A DNA stretch of 38,887 bases from Bryobacterales bacterium (GTDB lineage: Bacteria > Acidobacteriota > Terriglobia > Bryobacterales > Bryobacteraceae), in assembly GCA_020847975.1 (NCBI GenBank), contig JADLBD010000300.1, positions 1 to 38,887 of the forward strand, written 5' to 3'. Made by a program: the position numbers and the translations under genes. Below are positions 8,053-16,702 of this stretch, in pieces. Position 1 is the stretch's first letter. The number at the start of each line of letters is the position of its first letter. The notes beneath the pieces were generated by a model. It did not search any database. It was given only the letters and a program-made list of their open reading frames with translations, and was not told where the DNA came from.

Positions 8053-10556
8053 TGGCTTTCCCTCGCGCGCTCTTCGAAGATCTTGCGCGCCTGCTGAAAT
8101 TGTTCGAGGACGTGGCTGCGCTCACGCTCGGAACGCCAGCCGGGATGGGCCTGGGCCTGTTTGGTGATGCCATCAATCCATTCGATGAAATACTCGGCGT
8201 CCTCCTTCGAACGGATTTTCCGGTTACCAGTGTATACGTATACCGGGCTCGATTCCGCCACGACAAAGCTGTCGTCGATGGGCTCCTGCGGCTTCGAATT
8301 CGTAGCCCTCACGGTGATCCAGGAACTCTTGCCGATGGAGATCCGTTTGCGGATCGGTGTGCCGTTGCTCGATTCGATCACTTTGCCGTTGAGGAAGACT
8401 TCCAGTTTCTCGATGGGAACGATGGATTGCACGCCGGCGTTCAACTCCACCGTGCCCCCCTGCTCGGGCAGATGGATTTCATCTCCGGCGATGTGCCCGT
8501 CGACAGTGAACGTGAGCAGGGGGCCGTTGGTCACAAACGTCCGCCCGCGGCGGATCGCTTCCATATAGCGCGGCCACTCCAGTTTGTCGCCGAGGTAAGC
8601 ATACAGACGGCTCGATCCGAGGATTGAGGTGGCGTGCAACCCGAGGATCGAATCTTCGCCGGCGGAGGCCGTTACTCTGAAGCCGCAATTCAGGGCGCGA
8701 TGCCAGACCGGCGCGGACCACTTGAAGTGACCCGCGCTGGTCATGACCTCCAGATACTCGAAAGTGCCGAGCGCGAGATCCACGGGAAAGCCGCGCGCCA
8801 CCGCGTAGCCGGCGTTCTTGGGATCGCCCGACCAGGGATGCACATACCCGCCGATCGCGCCTTCCTTGCGCGCCACGCGGAACATGTCCGTATTGCTCGG
8901 GTACAGGCTCTCGATCGCCGACCCTTCGTATCCCGTGGTGAACGGCGAGATCAGGTGCTTGGTGAGGTTGATGAGATTGATGTGGCCGTAAAACGGCGGG
9001 CGGTACTCCTCGCCGAACGTCAGAATCTGTTCGCTGTTGGTGAGCGGGTGCGGCTTGCCGGTGAAATACTGGTGGTCGAAGATCCGTTGGTCTTTGTTGC
9101 AGATTTTTTCTCCCACCACGTCCAGATCCTCAGCCCGCGCCATCATCATCAGATTTTCCGGCGTATTGTGGAGATTGCCGCCATAGTTCATGTGCACGTG
9201 GTCGGAGGCGCTCCACCACCCGGCCGCGTTCATGCTCGTCATCCGCTGCGGATTCACCTCGAGGATGGTGACCTGATCCTGGCGGATGTCCACTTTCTTC
9301 GACAGCGGATAGTATTCGATCCCTTTGGCTACCTCCAGGCTCGCCTCGCCTACCGGGAGGTCCACAATGAACCTGTCTTCGGCGTGGAAGAAGTCACGGC
9401 GCGAAGACCGGCCGGCGACGCGCTGGTAGGCCGACGGCGGAGTATACGTCTTGCCGTCCGCGCCCGTCAGGTAGAATCGTGCCGCGCCGTGAATTCGCAC
9501 TTCCAGCGCGCCCATGGGCCGCCGGTACGCTCTCCGCTGGATCTCGACGGTGTCATCCTCGCCTCCAAAGGCGCGCAGGACGTGCAACTCCGAAATGCCG
9601 TGCCGGTTCGAGATGTAGGCAATACGTTCCCCGTCAGGCGACCAGCGCGGATCGAAGTGATCCCAGTCGCCGAATGTCATCTGATAAGGCTCCCCGCCAT
9701 CCGCGGGCAGCACGTACAGGTTGTCGAACTGCGATCCGCGGTGCGAACTGTAGAGGATTCGCTTTCCGTCCGGCGACCACTGCGGCTGGGTCCGGTACAG
9801 CGTCTCTTCGCGCAGCACCATCTTCGCCTTCGCCATGGCGTTCGGCTGCACGGGAATCCGCCAAATCGCGCCGGATCCGAGCGGAATCCCGCGATTCGAA
9901 ACCACCATCATCTCTTTCCCGTTCGGGGACCAATCGGGCGAAATGTGGTCATCGTACACGCTGAAATAGAGGCGCGCCCGGCCAAAGCTATTCTCCGCTG
10001 TGATTTCCGTGGGGCGGCCGGCCGTTCCGTTATTGAAGGGCATCGTATAGATCTGGTAGCCACGCGGTTGCTGCTCCTCCCCGGCGCCCGCGGCAGCGGG
10101 CCCGCGGCGCGTGCGCGACGGGTTTTGAATTCCGCGGACGAAGGCAATGCTCTTGCCGTCGGGGGAAAACACCGGGTCGGCGTAGATGTCGGCGCCGCGG
10201 GTGATCTGCGTGGTCTCGAGCGTCGCCACGTTCAGCAGCGCCAGGTTCACGCCCGCCGAATCTTCCACCGTATAGACGATGAACCGCCCGTCCGGCGACC
10301 ACGCGGGCGAGGAATCGTATGTCTTGTTTGCCGTCAATTCGTAAGCTGTCGTTTCACCGGGACGGATCTTCCATAGTGATCCGGACATGCCGAAGGCGAT
10401 TTCCTTTCCGTCAGGCGACCATGCCGGTCTCCACGGAGTGCTTGCCGATTGCGGTACGTAATAGCTGTACATGTAGCCCGAGGCGAAGCGGGCGCGCTGC
10501 GTTTGGGCTTCAAGGCCCAACACCGCCAGGAGAACGAATAGAAGTGCGCGTCTCAT
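8049..10556 (-). CDS. Secreted TolB-like beta-propeller / CehA-type metallohydrolase fusion, copy 1
   Basis: 835 residues with an N-terminal signal peptide (cleavage near residue 18). Six WSPDG-type blade motifs (about residues 46, 86, 129, 209, 260 and 305) form a TolB/WD40-like propeller, followed by a beta-rich linker (about 345-440). A CehA/McbA-like (PHP-type) metallohydrolase domain starts at GWWSASDHVHMN, with His453 and His455 as likely metal ligands; GEEYRPPFYGHINLI follows. CehA homologues hydrolyse carbamates and related bonds, but this branch has no assigned substrate. The propeller may bind polymer, peptidoglycan or a partner. It is coupled by ATGA to the Tat-exported PLP enzyme. 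There is no Shine-Dalgarno; TATAAT ends 8 bases before the ATG. Confidence 0.85.
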   Translation of the reverse strand: MRRALLFVLLAVLGLEAQTQRARFASGYMYSYYVPQSASTPWRPAWSPDGKEIAFGMSGSLWKIRPGETTAYELTANKTYDSSPAWSPDGRFIVYTVEDSAGVNLALLNVATLETTQITRGADIYADPVFSPDGKSIAFVRGIQNPSRTRRGPAAAGAGEEQQPRGYQIYTMPFNNGTAGRPTEITAENSFGRARLYFSVYDDHISPDWSPNGKEMMVVSNRGIPLGSGAIWRIPVQPNAMAKAKMVLREETLYRTQPQWSPDGKRILYSSHRGSQFDNLYVLPADGGEPYQMTFGDWDHFDPRWSPDGERIAYISNRHGISELHVLRAFGGEDDTVEIQRRAYRRPMGALEVRIHGAARFYLTGADGKTYTPPSAYQRVAGRSSRRDFFHAEDRFIVDLPVGEASLEVAKGIEYYPLSKKVDIRQDQVTILEVNPQRMTSMNAAGWWSASDHVHMNYGGNLHNTPENLMMMARAEDLDVVGEKICNKDQRIFDHQYFTGKPHPLTNSEQILTFGEEYRPPFYGHINLINLTKHLISPFTTGYEGSAIESLYPSNTDMFRVARKEGAIGGYVHPWSGDPKNAGYAVARGFPVDLALGTFEYLEVMTSAGHFKWSAPVWHRALNCGFRVTASAGEDSILGLHATSILGSSRLYAYLGDKLEWPRYMEAIRRGRTFVTNGPLLTFTVDGHIAGDEIHLPEQGGTVELNAGVQSIVPIEKLEVFLNGKVIESSNGTPIRKRISIGKSSWITVRATNSKPQEPIDDSFVVAESSPVYVYTGNRKIRSKEDAEYFIEWIDGITKQAQAHPGWRSERERSHVLEQFQQARKIFEERARESQ

Positions 10557-10564
10557 CGAAAGCC

Positions 10565-10572
10565 ATTATAGT
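10565..10572. promoter_or_regulatory. Overlapping divergent -10 elements, leaderless-like
   Basis: In a 23-base gap between divergent genes, TATAAT reads on the minus strand (10570-10565), ending 8 bases before the ATG at 10556. TATAGT reads on the plus strand (10567-10572), ending 7 bases before the ATG at 10580. Neither start has a Shine-Dalgarno. Transcription from either would begin at or beside the start codon. No good -35 is visible for either direction. Confidence 0.5.
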
Positions 10573-10579
10573 GGCTTAC

Positions 10580-11419
10580 ATGCTCGTCATCGATTGCCAC
10601 GCCCACATCTACTCCTTCGACGAGAAGCGCTACCCGCCGAGACCAAACCCATTCCGTCCGCCGAAATTCGTCGGCTCGGTGGAGCATCTTCATCACACCA
10701 GCCAGGCAGCGGGCGTCTCCGCCGTGCGCGCCATCCAGACCGTAACCTTCTACGGGTACGATAACAGCTACCTCATCGACTCGAGCCGCGCGCACCGCGA
10801 TTGGATTTGCGGCGTCTGCACGCTCGACCCCGACGACCCGCGCAGTCCCGGCCTTCTCCGCCGCTTCGCACGCGAGTACGGCGTCAAATCATTGCGCAGC
10901 ATTCCGTCGAACAAGGCAAAATCCTTTGATGATCCGAGCGTGCGCGCTCTGTGGAAGGTAGCCGTCGAGGAAGGCATTACCATCGACCTGTTCCTGATGC
11001 AGTACGCCATGGTGGAGAGCGCCACGAAGATGCTCACGGAGTTTCCCCAACTCACCTTCGGCTTCTGCCACTGCATGGACCTGAAGCCCGGCCCCAACCT
11101 GCAACGGGACTTGAAGGCCGTGCTCGATCTCGCCCGCTTCAAAAACCTCTACCCCAAGGTGGATTTCATCGGAACCGGCACCCAGCGCCCTTATCCTTGC
11201 GAGGATTTGCATGACGCGGCCATGCAGGTGATCGGCGCCTACGGGGCCGAGCGCTGCCTGTGGACGAGTTGTTATCCCAACGAGATCTGGACGCCGAAGA
11301 TCACCTACGAGCAGCATTTGCGCATCTTCACCGAAGCGCTCCCGCTTCGCGACAGCCAGCGCAGACTGATCCTGGGCGAGAACGCGCGCAAGATCTGGTT
11401 TCCCCACCTGCGCGCCTGA
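10580..11419 (+). CDS. Amidohydrolase-2 family (TIM-barrel) protein with altered active site
   Basis: 279 residues of the COG2159-type amidohydrolase family (relatives: ACMSD, gamma-resorcylate decarboxylase, lactonases). The N-terminal metal motif DCHAH is present and GFCHCMDL provides a later histidine. The C-terminal GSDxP motif, whose Asp is catalytic in relatives, reads TSCYP here, so the Asp is replaced by Cys. No signal peptide is seen, so it is probably cytoplasmic. It lies between the two copies of the PLP/metallohydrolase module and is divergent from copy 1 with a 23-base gap. An in-frame GTG three codons upstream (10571) is an alternative start. The substrate is unknown, perhaps a product of the secreted module. 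Confidence 0.8.
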   Translation: MLVIDCHAHIYSFDEKRYPPRPNPFRPPKFVGSVEHLHHTSQAAGVSAVRAIQTVTFYGYDNSYLIDSSRAHRDWICGVCTLDPDDPRSPGLLRRFAREYGVKSLRSIPSNKAKSFDDPSVRALWKVAVEEGITIDLFLMQYAMVESATKMLTEFPQLTFGFCHCMDLKPGPNLQRDLKAVLDLARFKNLYPKVDFIGTGTQRPYPCEDLHDAAMQVIGAYGAERCLWTSCYPNEIWTPKITYEQHLRIFTEALPLRDSQRRLILGENARKIWFPHLRA

Positions 11420-11420
11420 A

Positions 11421-13865
11421 TCAGCGCTCTGCTTCCTGGGCCCGGCGCACCATCTTTGCCCGGGCTTCTTCATATAACCGGCGCGTCTCGCCGCGCTCCT
11501 GTTCGTTGTTGAATGAGAGACGCATCGCGCGTTCCAGCGTGCGGTCGATCCAATCGACGAAATATTGCGCGTCGGCTTTGGACCGCACCGGTTTCCCGCC
11601 TACGGAAATCCACACAGGCATCGTCGCCGCAAACGGGAATGGACGGCGGATTGGATCGCGAGTGTACTTCGCCTTCACCTGAACGGAAATCCATCCGCTG
11701 TGATCCACGGTGACGCTCTTCACGTCGCCCAGGGATTTTCCATCGTGCATCACTTCGATGGACTCCACCGGCGTGATCGACTTCACCTCCACATCCACCT
11801 TCAACGTGTGCTTTCCCTCGGGCAGGCGGATTTCCTCGCCAGGTTCCTTGCCGTTCACCTTCAGCAGCAACAGGGGGCCCGAAGTCACAAACGATTTGCC
11901 GGCGCGAAAGTCCTTCGTCCACTGGTCGTAATTCAACGCCGGTCCGCTGTGCACATAGACGCGGTTCGAACCGAGAATGTAGCTGCGGTAGAAGTTGGGG
12001 AACGCATCCTCGCCCGCGCTGGCCACTACGCGGTAGCCGCAGTTCCAGGCCTTGTAAAGCGGTTCCATGCCGCTGAGCGCGTTTGCTTCCACGAAGTCGA
12101 CGTTGTCCAGCGCGAGATCCACGGCGAAATGGGGGCCAGCCCCGTGCGCATACCCCGCAAGCCCGCCCTGCTCTCGCGCCACGCGAAACGGCGTGGTGTT
12201 GGTCGGATAGATGGAATCGACAATCGTGTTCTGGTAGCCGACGTAATCCGGAATCACGATGTGCTTTTTCAGGTTGAGAAACGTCGAATGTCCCCAGAAC
12301 GGCGGGTGGTACTCCTGGCTGTGAAACAGGATCCGCGTCGCCGTGGAGACAATGTCGGGAGCGCCCGTGAAATGCGCGATATCCGGAATGCGCTGCTCCT
12401 TGTTGCAGATCAGGTTGTTCAGCACGTGGATGTCTTCACCCTCGGCCTGCTCCATCAGCCGCCGCGGCGTATTGAAATACACGCCCGCGTAGTTCATGTG
12501 GAAGTGATTGTCGCCATCCCACCAGCCGCGCGCCGCCATGTTGTCGATTCGCTTCAGCGCGATCACCAGTTCGGCTGTCTGGCCGGCCTTCACGGTGACT
12601 TCCCTCCGCTCCGGCATATACTCGAAACCCCTCGAGACGGACAGTTCCGTGCGGCCGGGCGGAAGGTCTACTTCGAAATCGCCGTCCGTATGGAAATAGT
12701 GGTATTCGCCGGCCTGGTCCATGTGGTCGAACATCAGCCAGTCGGCGCGAAACCACGATTCCGTGGGCGCATACGCCCGTCCGTCCGCCGCGGTCAGGTA
12801 GACGCGCGACCGAAGCTCGCGTTTCGCCGCTGCGTCCACCACCCGCACATGCAGTTTGCCCATGGTGCGCTTGTAGGCGAGCCGGCCGATCTTCACCTGC
12901 TCCATCTTGCCGCCGAACCAGTGCCACAACCACAGCGATGTGTCGCCGGTCTCATTCGAGATGAACGCGATGCGGGTTCCATCGGGAGACCAGCGCGGAG
13001 TGGTGCGATCGAAATCGCCATAAGTCAGCGGGAAGGCGTCGCCGCCCTTCGGCGGCATCGCCCAAAGCTGCTGCCACTGCCGGCCGAGATAGCTGCTGTA
13101 GACCAGCTTTGCGCCATCAGGCGATAACGTCGGCCGCGCCTTCCAGGTGGTCTCTTCGTAATAGAACCGCGTCAGTGGCGCGTCCGGCTCAGCCTTCATG
13201 CGGTAGAAGCCGCCCGACCCATGCTTGTTGTCGCGGTTCGAGATGAGAATCAGATCCTTGCCATCGCGCGTCCACGTGGGATGGATGTGCAGCGCCCATT
13301 TTCCGTAGTACACCGTCGGCGGCACGAGTTCGAAATCTTTCGTCAGTTGCACGGGCATTCCGGGAACGCCGCTGCTCAAGGGCATGACATAGATGTTGTA
13401 GTTGCCGTTCGGCCACGTGGATACATAGGCAATCCGCGATCCGTCGGGCGACCACTCCGGCTCGACATTGATCGAATTGCCGGAAGTCAACGCCCGGCTC
13501 TCTCCCGTGCGCAGATCGAGCAGCCGCAAGTGGATCTGCTCGTTCCAATCCGACGTGTAGACGATGAAGTTTCCGTCCGGCGACCAGGCCGGCATTCCCG
13601 CATAGCCCTGGTCCGTGGTGAGTTCGTGCGCGGTGGTCTCCCCAAGCTTCAGCCGCCAGATGGAGCCCTTCATCGAGAAGGCCAGGCTCTTGCCGTCGGG
13701 CGACCAGGTGGGGAAATTCGGGCCGTTCGTGATTTGCGGAAGGTAGCATTCGAGCGTATAGGGCTCTCCTGTCATGATTCGCGAAAAGACTCTTCGCTGG
13801 CTCTGCGCCTGCGCCACGGACGCAAGCAGCCCACACAACGCAATGCCGAGTGCACGTGATGTCAT
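11421..13865 (-). CDS. Secreted TolB-like beta-propeller / CehA-type metallohydrolase fusion, copy 2
   Basis: 814 residues, a full-length paralog of the protein encoded at 8049-10556 with the same order: signal peptide (to about residue 20), propeller with WSPDG motifs (about 54, 94, 138, 292), beta linker, then the CehA-like metallohydrolase starting at GWWDGDNHFHMN (His454, His456). The shared ICNKEQRI and EYHPPFWGH segments make common descent plain. It is separated from its probable partner, the PLP enzyme at 13951, by a divergent arrangement instead of the coupled order of copy 1. The start at 13865 is chosen because the signal peptide begins there; a frame from 13904 adds 13 unlikely residues. 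There is no Shine-Dalgarno, and TAGAAT ends 8 bases before the ATG. Confidence 0.85.
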   Translation of the reverse strand: MTSRALGIALCGLLASVAQAQSQRRVFSRIMTGEPYTLECYLPQITNGPNFPTWSPDGKSLAFSMKGSIWRLKLGETTAHELTTDQGYAGMPAWSPDGNFIVYTSDWNEQIHLRLLDLRTGESRALTSGNSINVEPEWSPDGSRIAYVSTWPNGNYNIYVMPLSSGVPGMPVQLTKDFELVPPTVYYGKWALHIHPTWTRDGKDLILISNRDNKHGSGGFYRMKAEPDAPLTRFYYEETTWKARPTLSPDGAKLVYSSYLGRQWQQLWAMPPKGGDAFPLTYGDFDRTTPRWSPDGTRIAFISNETGDTSLWLWHWFGGKMEQVKIGRLAYKRTMGKLHVRVVDAAAKRELRSRVYLTAADGRAYAPTESWFRADWLMFDHMDQAGEYHYFHTDGDFEVDLPPGRTELSVSRGFEYMPERREVTVKAGQTAELVIALKRIDNMAARGWWDGDNHFHMNYAGVYFNTPRRLMEQAEGEDIHVLNNLICNKEQRIPDIAHFTGAPDIVSTATRILFHSQEYHPPFWGHSTFLNLKKHIVIPDYVGYQNTIVDSIYPTNTTPFRVAREQGGLAGYAHGAGPHFAVDLALDNVDFVEANALSGMEPLYKAWNCGYRVVASAGEDAFPNFYRSYILGSNRVYVHSGPALNYDQWTKDFRAGKSFVTSGPLLLLKVNGKEPGEEIRLPEGKHTLKVDVEVKSITPVESIEVMHDGKSLGDVKSVTVDHSGWISVQVKAKYTRDPIRRPFPFAATMPVWISVGGKPVRSKADAQYFVDWIDRTLERAMRLSFNNEQERGETRRLYEEARAKMVRRAQEAER

Positions 13866-13873
13866 CACGGTTG

Positions 13874-13879
13874 ATTCTA
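13874..13879 (-). promoter_or_regulatory. -10-like hexamer 8 bases before the copy 2 metallohydrolase
   Basis: TAGAAT on the minus strand ends 8 bases before the ATG at 13865, the same spacing as TATAAT before the paralog at 10556. The start lacks a Shine-Dalgarno, so a leaderless or nearly leaderless mRNA is possible. Confidence 0.4.
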
Positions 13880-13899
13880 CACGCAAAGGACCCCGCGAC

Positions 13900-13929
13900 T
13901 TCACACGCTTCCCCCGGTGGGCTTAGAAT
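13900..13929 (+). promoter_or_regulatory. Sigma-70-like promoter candidate for the copy 2 PLP enzyme
   Basis: TTCACA (13900-13905) and TAGAAT (13924-13929) are 18 bases apart, 21 bases before the GTG start at 13951. A strong AAGGAAGG ribosome site lies between. It is divergent from the metallohydrolase promoter in an 85-base gap. Confidence 0.45.
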
Positions 13930-13950
13930 GGAAGGCCAAGGAAGGTTCCC

Positions 13951-15171
13951 GTGACCATCAATCGCCGTCAGCTTCTTGGTTCCACTGCCGTGGGCGTATC
14001 CTCTTTCGCCGCGGCTGCCACCGCCACGCCTGACCTCAACTCGTTTCGCAAGGAATTTCCGCGTGCGACGCAGGAGGTTTATCTGGATGCGGCCGCCAAC
14101 ATGCCGCTGCCCACCTATGTGGCCGAAGGCATGCGCCGCTACATGGACTTCCACATGTATGGGCCCGGCGAAGGCCGCGGGCAGTATGCCGCCGAAACGC
14201 TTCGCCAGGTCAAGCCGCTGTTTGGCAAGCTCATCAATGCTAAACCTTCCGAAATCGGCTTCGTCATCTGCACCAAGGCCGGAGAGTCCGCGGTGGTCAA
14301 CGGGCTTCGCATTCAGGAATCCGGCGGCAACCTGGTGACGAATGATCTTCACTACGCCGGCTCCGTCCACGATTACCTGGGGCGCCGCAAAGCTGGCATG
14401 GACGTGCGCATCGTGAAGCATCGGAACTGGCGCATCGACCTCAAGGACATGGAGCGGGCCATGGACAAGAAAACGAAGCTCGTCTCCATTACCCTCGTCT
14501 CGAACGTCAACGGCTGGGTGGAAAATGCCAAAGCTCTCAGCGATCTCGCCCACGCGCACGGAGCGTATCTGTACGCCGATATCATCCAGGCGGCGGGCAG
14601 CATCCCCGTGGACGTGAAGGCGCTCGGTATCGACTTCGCCGCCTGTTCCAATTACAAGTGGCTGCAAGGTGCGCGCGGCTCCGGATTTCTCTACGTCAGG
14701 GAAGATCTCCAGGAGTCGGTGGTCAAGGATCTCTGCTACCCCGGATACATTCATTTCAACTACGCCCCTTGGGTGACCCAGCGCAGCGGAGCGGACGATT
14801 TTCCGTACGAAGCACCCAAAGGCGCCGCCCGGTACGAACCCGGCAATGTCAGCTATGTCGCCTACGCCGGGGAATACGAAGCGCTCAAGCGTATCCTCGC
14901 CGCCGGAATGGACAACATCTTTGCTCACACCAAACCGATGTGCGAGCGGCTGAAGAAGGAACTTCCCGGCCTTGGCTATAAGCTGATCACCCCTCCCGAG
15001 GCCCAAAGCTCCATCGTCGTCGTGCAAGCCAAAAATCTCAAGATGGTGGAGGCGAAGCTGCGAAAAGCGCGAGTGCAGGTCACCACCACCGGCGAGAACC
15101 GAGTCCGCATCTCGCCTGCCCTCTACAACAACATGGAGGATATCGACCGGCTCCTGTCCGCCTTGGCGTGA
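13951..15171 (+). CDS. Tat-exported class-V aminotransferase-fold PLP enzyme, module copy 2
   Basis: 406 residues, starting at GTG after AAGGAAGG. NRRQLLGSTAVGVSSF is a twin-arginine-type signal. The domain is class-V aminotransferase-like with YADIIQAAG (Asp210) and NYKWLQG (probable Schiff-base Lys236). By eye at least half of the aligned core residues match copy 1, for example LINAKPSEI, TNDLHY, DVRIVKH and DLKDMERA. It heads a plus-strand pair with the sulfatase (13-base gap). The divergent gene is the copy 2 propeller-metallohydrolase. As with copy 1, the substrate is unknown; conservation of Lys and Asp suggests an active PLP enzyme. Confidence 0.87.
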   Translation: MTINRRQLLGSTAVGVSSFAAAATATPDLNSFRKEFPRATQEVYLDAAANMPLPTYVAEGMRRYMDFHMYGPGEGRGQYAAETLRQVKPLFGKLINAKPSEIGFVICTKAGESAVVNGLRIQESGGNLVTNDLHYAGSVHDYLGRRKAGMDVRIVKHRNWRIDLKDMERAMDKKTKLVSITLVSNVNGWVENAKALSDLAHAHGAYLYADIIQAAGSIPVDVKALGIDFAACSNYKWLQGARGSGFLYVREDLQESVVKDLCYPGYIHFNYAPWVTQRSGADDFPYEAPKGAARYEPGNVSYVAYAGEYEALKRILAAGMDNIFAHTKPMCERLKKELPGLGYKLITPPEAQSSIVVVQAKNLKMVEAKLRKARVQVTTTGENRVRISPALYNNMEDIDRLLSALA

Positions 15172-15184
15172 CCACCACCAGGAT

Positions 15185-16702
15185 ATGAGACGCAGAGATT
15201 TCTTGCGGTGCTCGGCATCCGCCGCGCTGGCATCCGGCGTGCGCGCCTTTGGCGCACCCGCGACGCCGAACATTGTCTTCATTTATTCGGACGACCTGGG
15301 TTGGGGCGACGTCGCCTGCTACGGCGCGCAACGTGTCAAGACGCCGAACATCGATCGCCTGGCCCAGCGCGGCCTGCGCTTCACGGACGCGCACACCAGC
15401 GCCGCCACCTGCACGCCGTCGCGCTATTCGCTGTTGACCGGCGAATATGCGTTTCGCAAGCAGGGCGCTCGTGTGCTGCCCGGCGACGCACCGGCGCTGA
15501 TTCAACCGGGGCGCGTCACCATCCCCTCCATGCTGAAAGGCCGCGGCTACCGCACGTGCGCCATCGGCAAGTGGCACCTCGGACTGGGCAATGGCAACGT
15601 CGATTGGAACACGGAGATCAAGCCCGGCCCGCTCGACATCGGATTTGACGAGTGCTTCATCCTGCCGGCCACCGGAGACCGCGTGCCCTGCGTGTACGTG
15701 GAGAATCGCCGCGTGGCGAATCTCGACCCGCAAGATCCCATCAAGGTCGACTACAAGGGTCCGCTGGACGACCAGCCCACCGGCAAGACCCACCCGCAAC
15801 TGTTGAAGATGCACCCCAGTCATGGCCACGACATGACTATCGTGAACGGCATCAGCCGTATCGGCTACATGAGCGGCGGCAGGAAGGCTCTGTGGAACGA
15901 CGAGACCATGGCGGACACGCTCACCAAACGCGCTACGTCGTTCATCGAGCGCAACGCCGCGCGTCCGTTCTTCCTCTACTTCGCCACGCACGACATCCAT
16001 GTCCCGCGCGTTCCGAACCAGCGTTTTGCGAAATCCACTGAAATGGGACCGCGCGGCAACGTGATCGCGGAACTCGATTGGTGCGCCGGCAAGATCGTCG
16101 AGGCGCTGGAAAAGCAGGGTATTCTTGAGAACACGCTGCTCATCTTCTCGAGCGACAACGGAGCCGTGGTGGATGACGGCTACAAAGACGACGCGGTGGA
16201 GAAACTCGGCACACACCGCCCCAACGGCCCCTTTCGCGGCGGCAAATACTCGAATTTTGAAGGCGGCACCCGTGTGCCTTTCATCGTGCACTGGCCCGCG
16301 CGCGTCAAACCCGGCGTTTCCAGCGCCCTCGTCTCGCAGGTGGACCTGCTTCGTTCGTTCGCGCAGTTGACCGCGGCGGCGCTTCCCGCGGCCGCGGGAC
16401 CGGACAGCGAGAACATGCTTCCCGCGCTGCTCGGCGAATCAAAGAAAGGCCGGCAAGTCATGATCGAACAGGCCGGCTTGCTCTCCCTGCGCGACGGAAA
16501 CTGGAAGTACATTCCGCCGGGCAAGGGTCCCAGGGTGCAGGAGAATACCAACATCGAGCTGGGCAACGACCCTGATGGGCAGTTGTACGACCTTGCAGCC
16601 GACTCCGGCGAAACCAGGAACCTCGTCGCGCAAGATCCCGGCCGGGTGAAGCGCATGGCGGCGGTGATCGAAAAGATCCGAGCCGCGGGACGCCGAGGCT
16701 AA
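15185..16702 (+). CDS. Tat-exported type I sulfatase
   Basis: 505 residues. The RRRDFLRCSASAAL start is a twin-arginine signal. The sulfatase/alkaline-phosphatase fold is shown by NIVFIYSDDLGWGD (metal-binding Asp36/37), then the activation site C76-T-P-S-R80, whose Cys becomes formylglycine, GKWHLG, and SSDNGAV near the middle. Such family S1 sulfatases remove sulfate esters from sugars or aryl compounds. It follows the PLP enzyme by 13 bases. Its stop overlaps by a few bases the stop of the convergent propeller gene. A formylglycine-generating enzyme is needed; the only FGE-like protein in the window (23255-24571) lacks the usual Cys pair, so the maturase is probably elsewhere. Confidence 0.92.
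   Translation: MRRRDFLRCSASAALASGVRAFGAPATPNIVFIYSDDLGWGDVACYGAQRVKTPNIDRLAQRGLRFTDAHTSAATCTPSRYSLLTGEYAFRKQGARVLPGDAPALIQPGRVTIPSMLKGRGYRTCAIGKWHLGLGNGNVDWNTEIKPGPLDIGFDECFILPATGDRVPCVYVENRRVANLDPQDPIKVDYKGPLDDQPTGKTHPQLLKMHPSHGHDMTIVNGISRIGYMSGGRKALWNDETMADTLTKRATSFIERNAARPFFLYFATHDIHVPRVPNQRFAKSTEMGPRGNVIAELDWCAGKIVEALEKQGILENTLLIFSSDNGAVVDDGYKDDAVEKLGTHRPNGPFRGGKYSNFEGGTRVPFIVHWPARVKPGVSSALVSQVDLLRSFAQLTAAALPAAAGPDSENMLPALLGESKKGRQVMIEQAGLLSLRDGNWKYIPPGKGPRVQENTNIELGNDPDGQLYDLAADSGETRNLVAQDPGRVKRMAAVIEKIRAAGRRG

Noticed and set aside
8634..10376. 580-codon open frame on the plus strand
   Set aside because: It is antisense to the copy 1 propeller-metallohydrolase, whose protein has clear motifs throughout.
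13189..15282. 697-codon open frame on the minus strand
   Set aside because: It spans the antisense of the PLP enzyme and part of the metallohydrolase in another frame; no coherent domain is seen.
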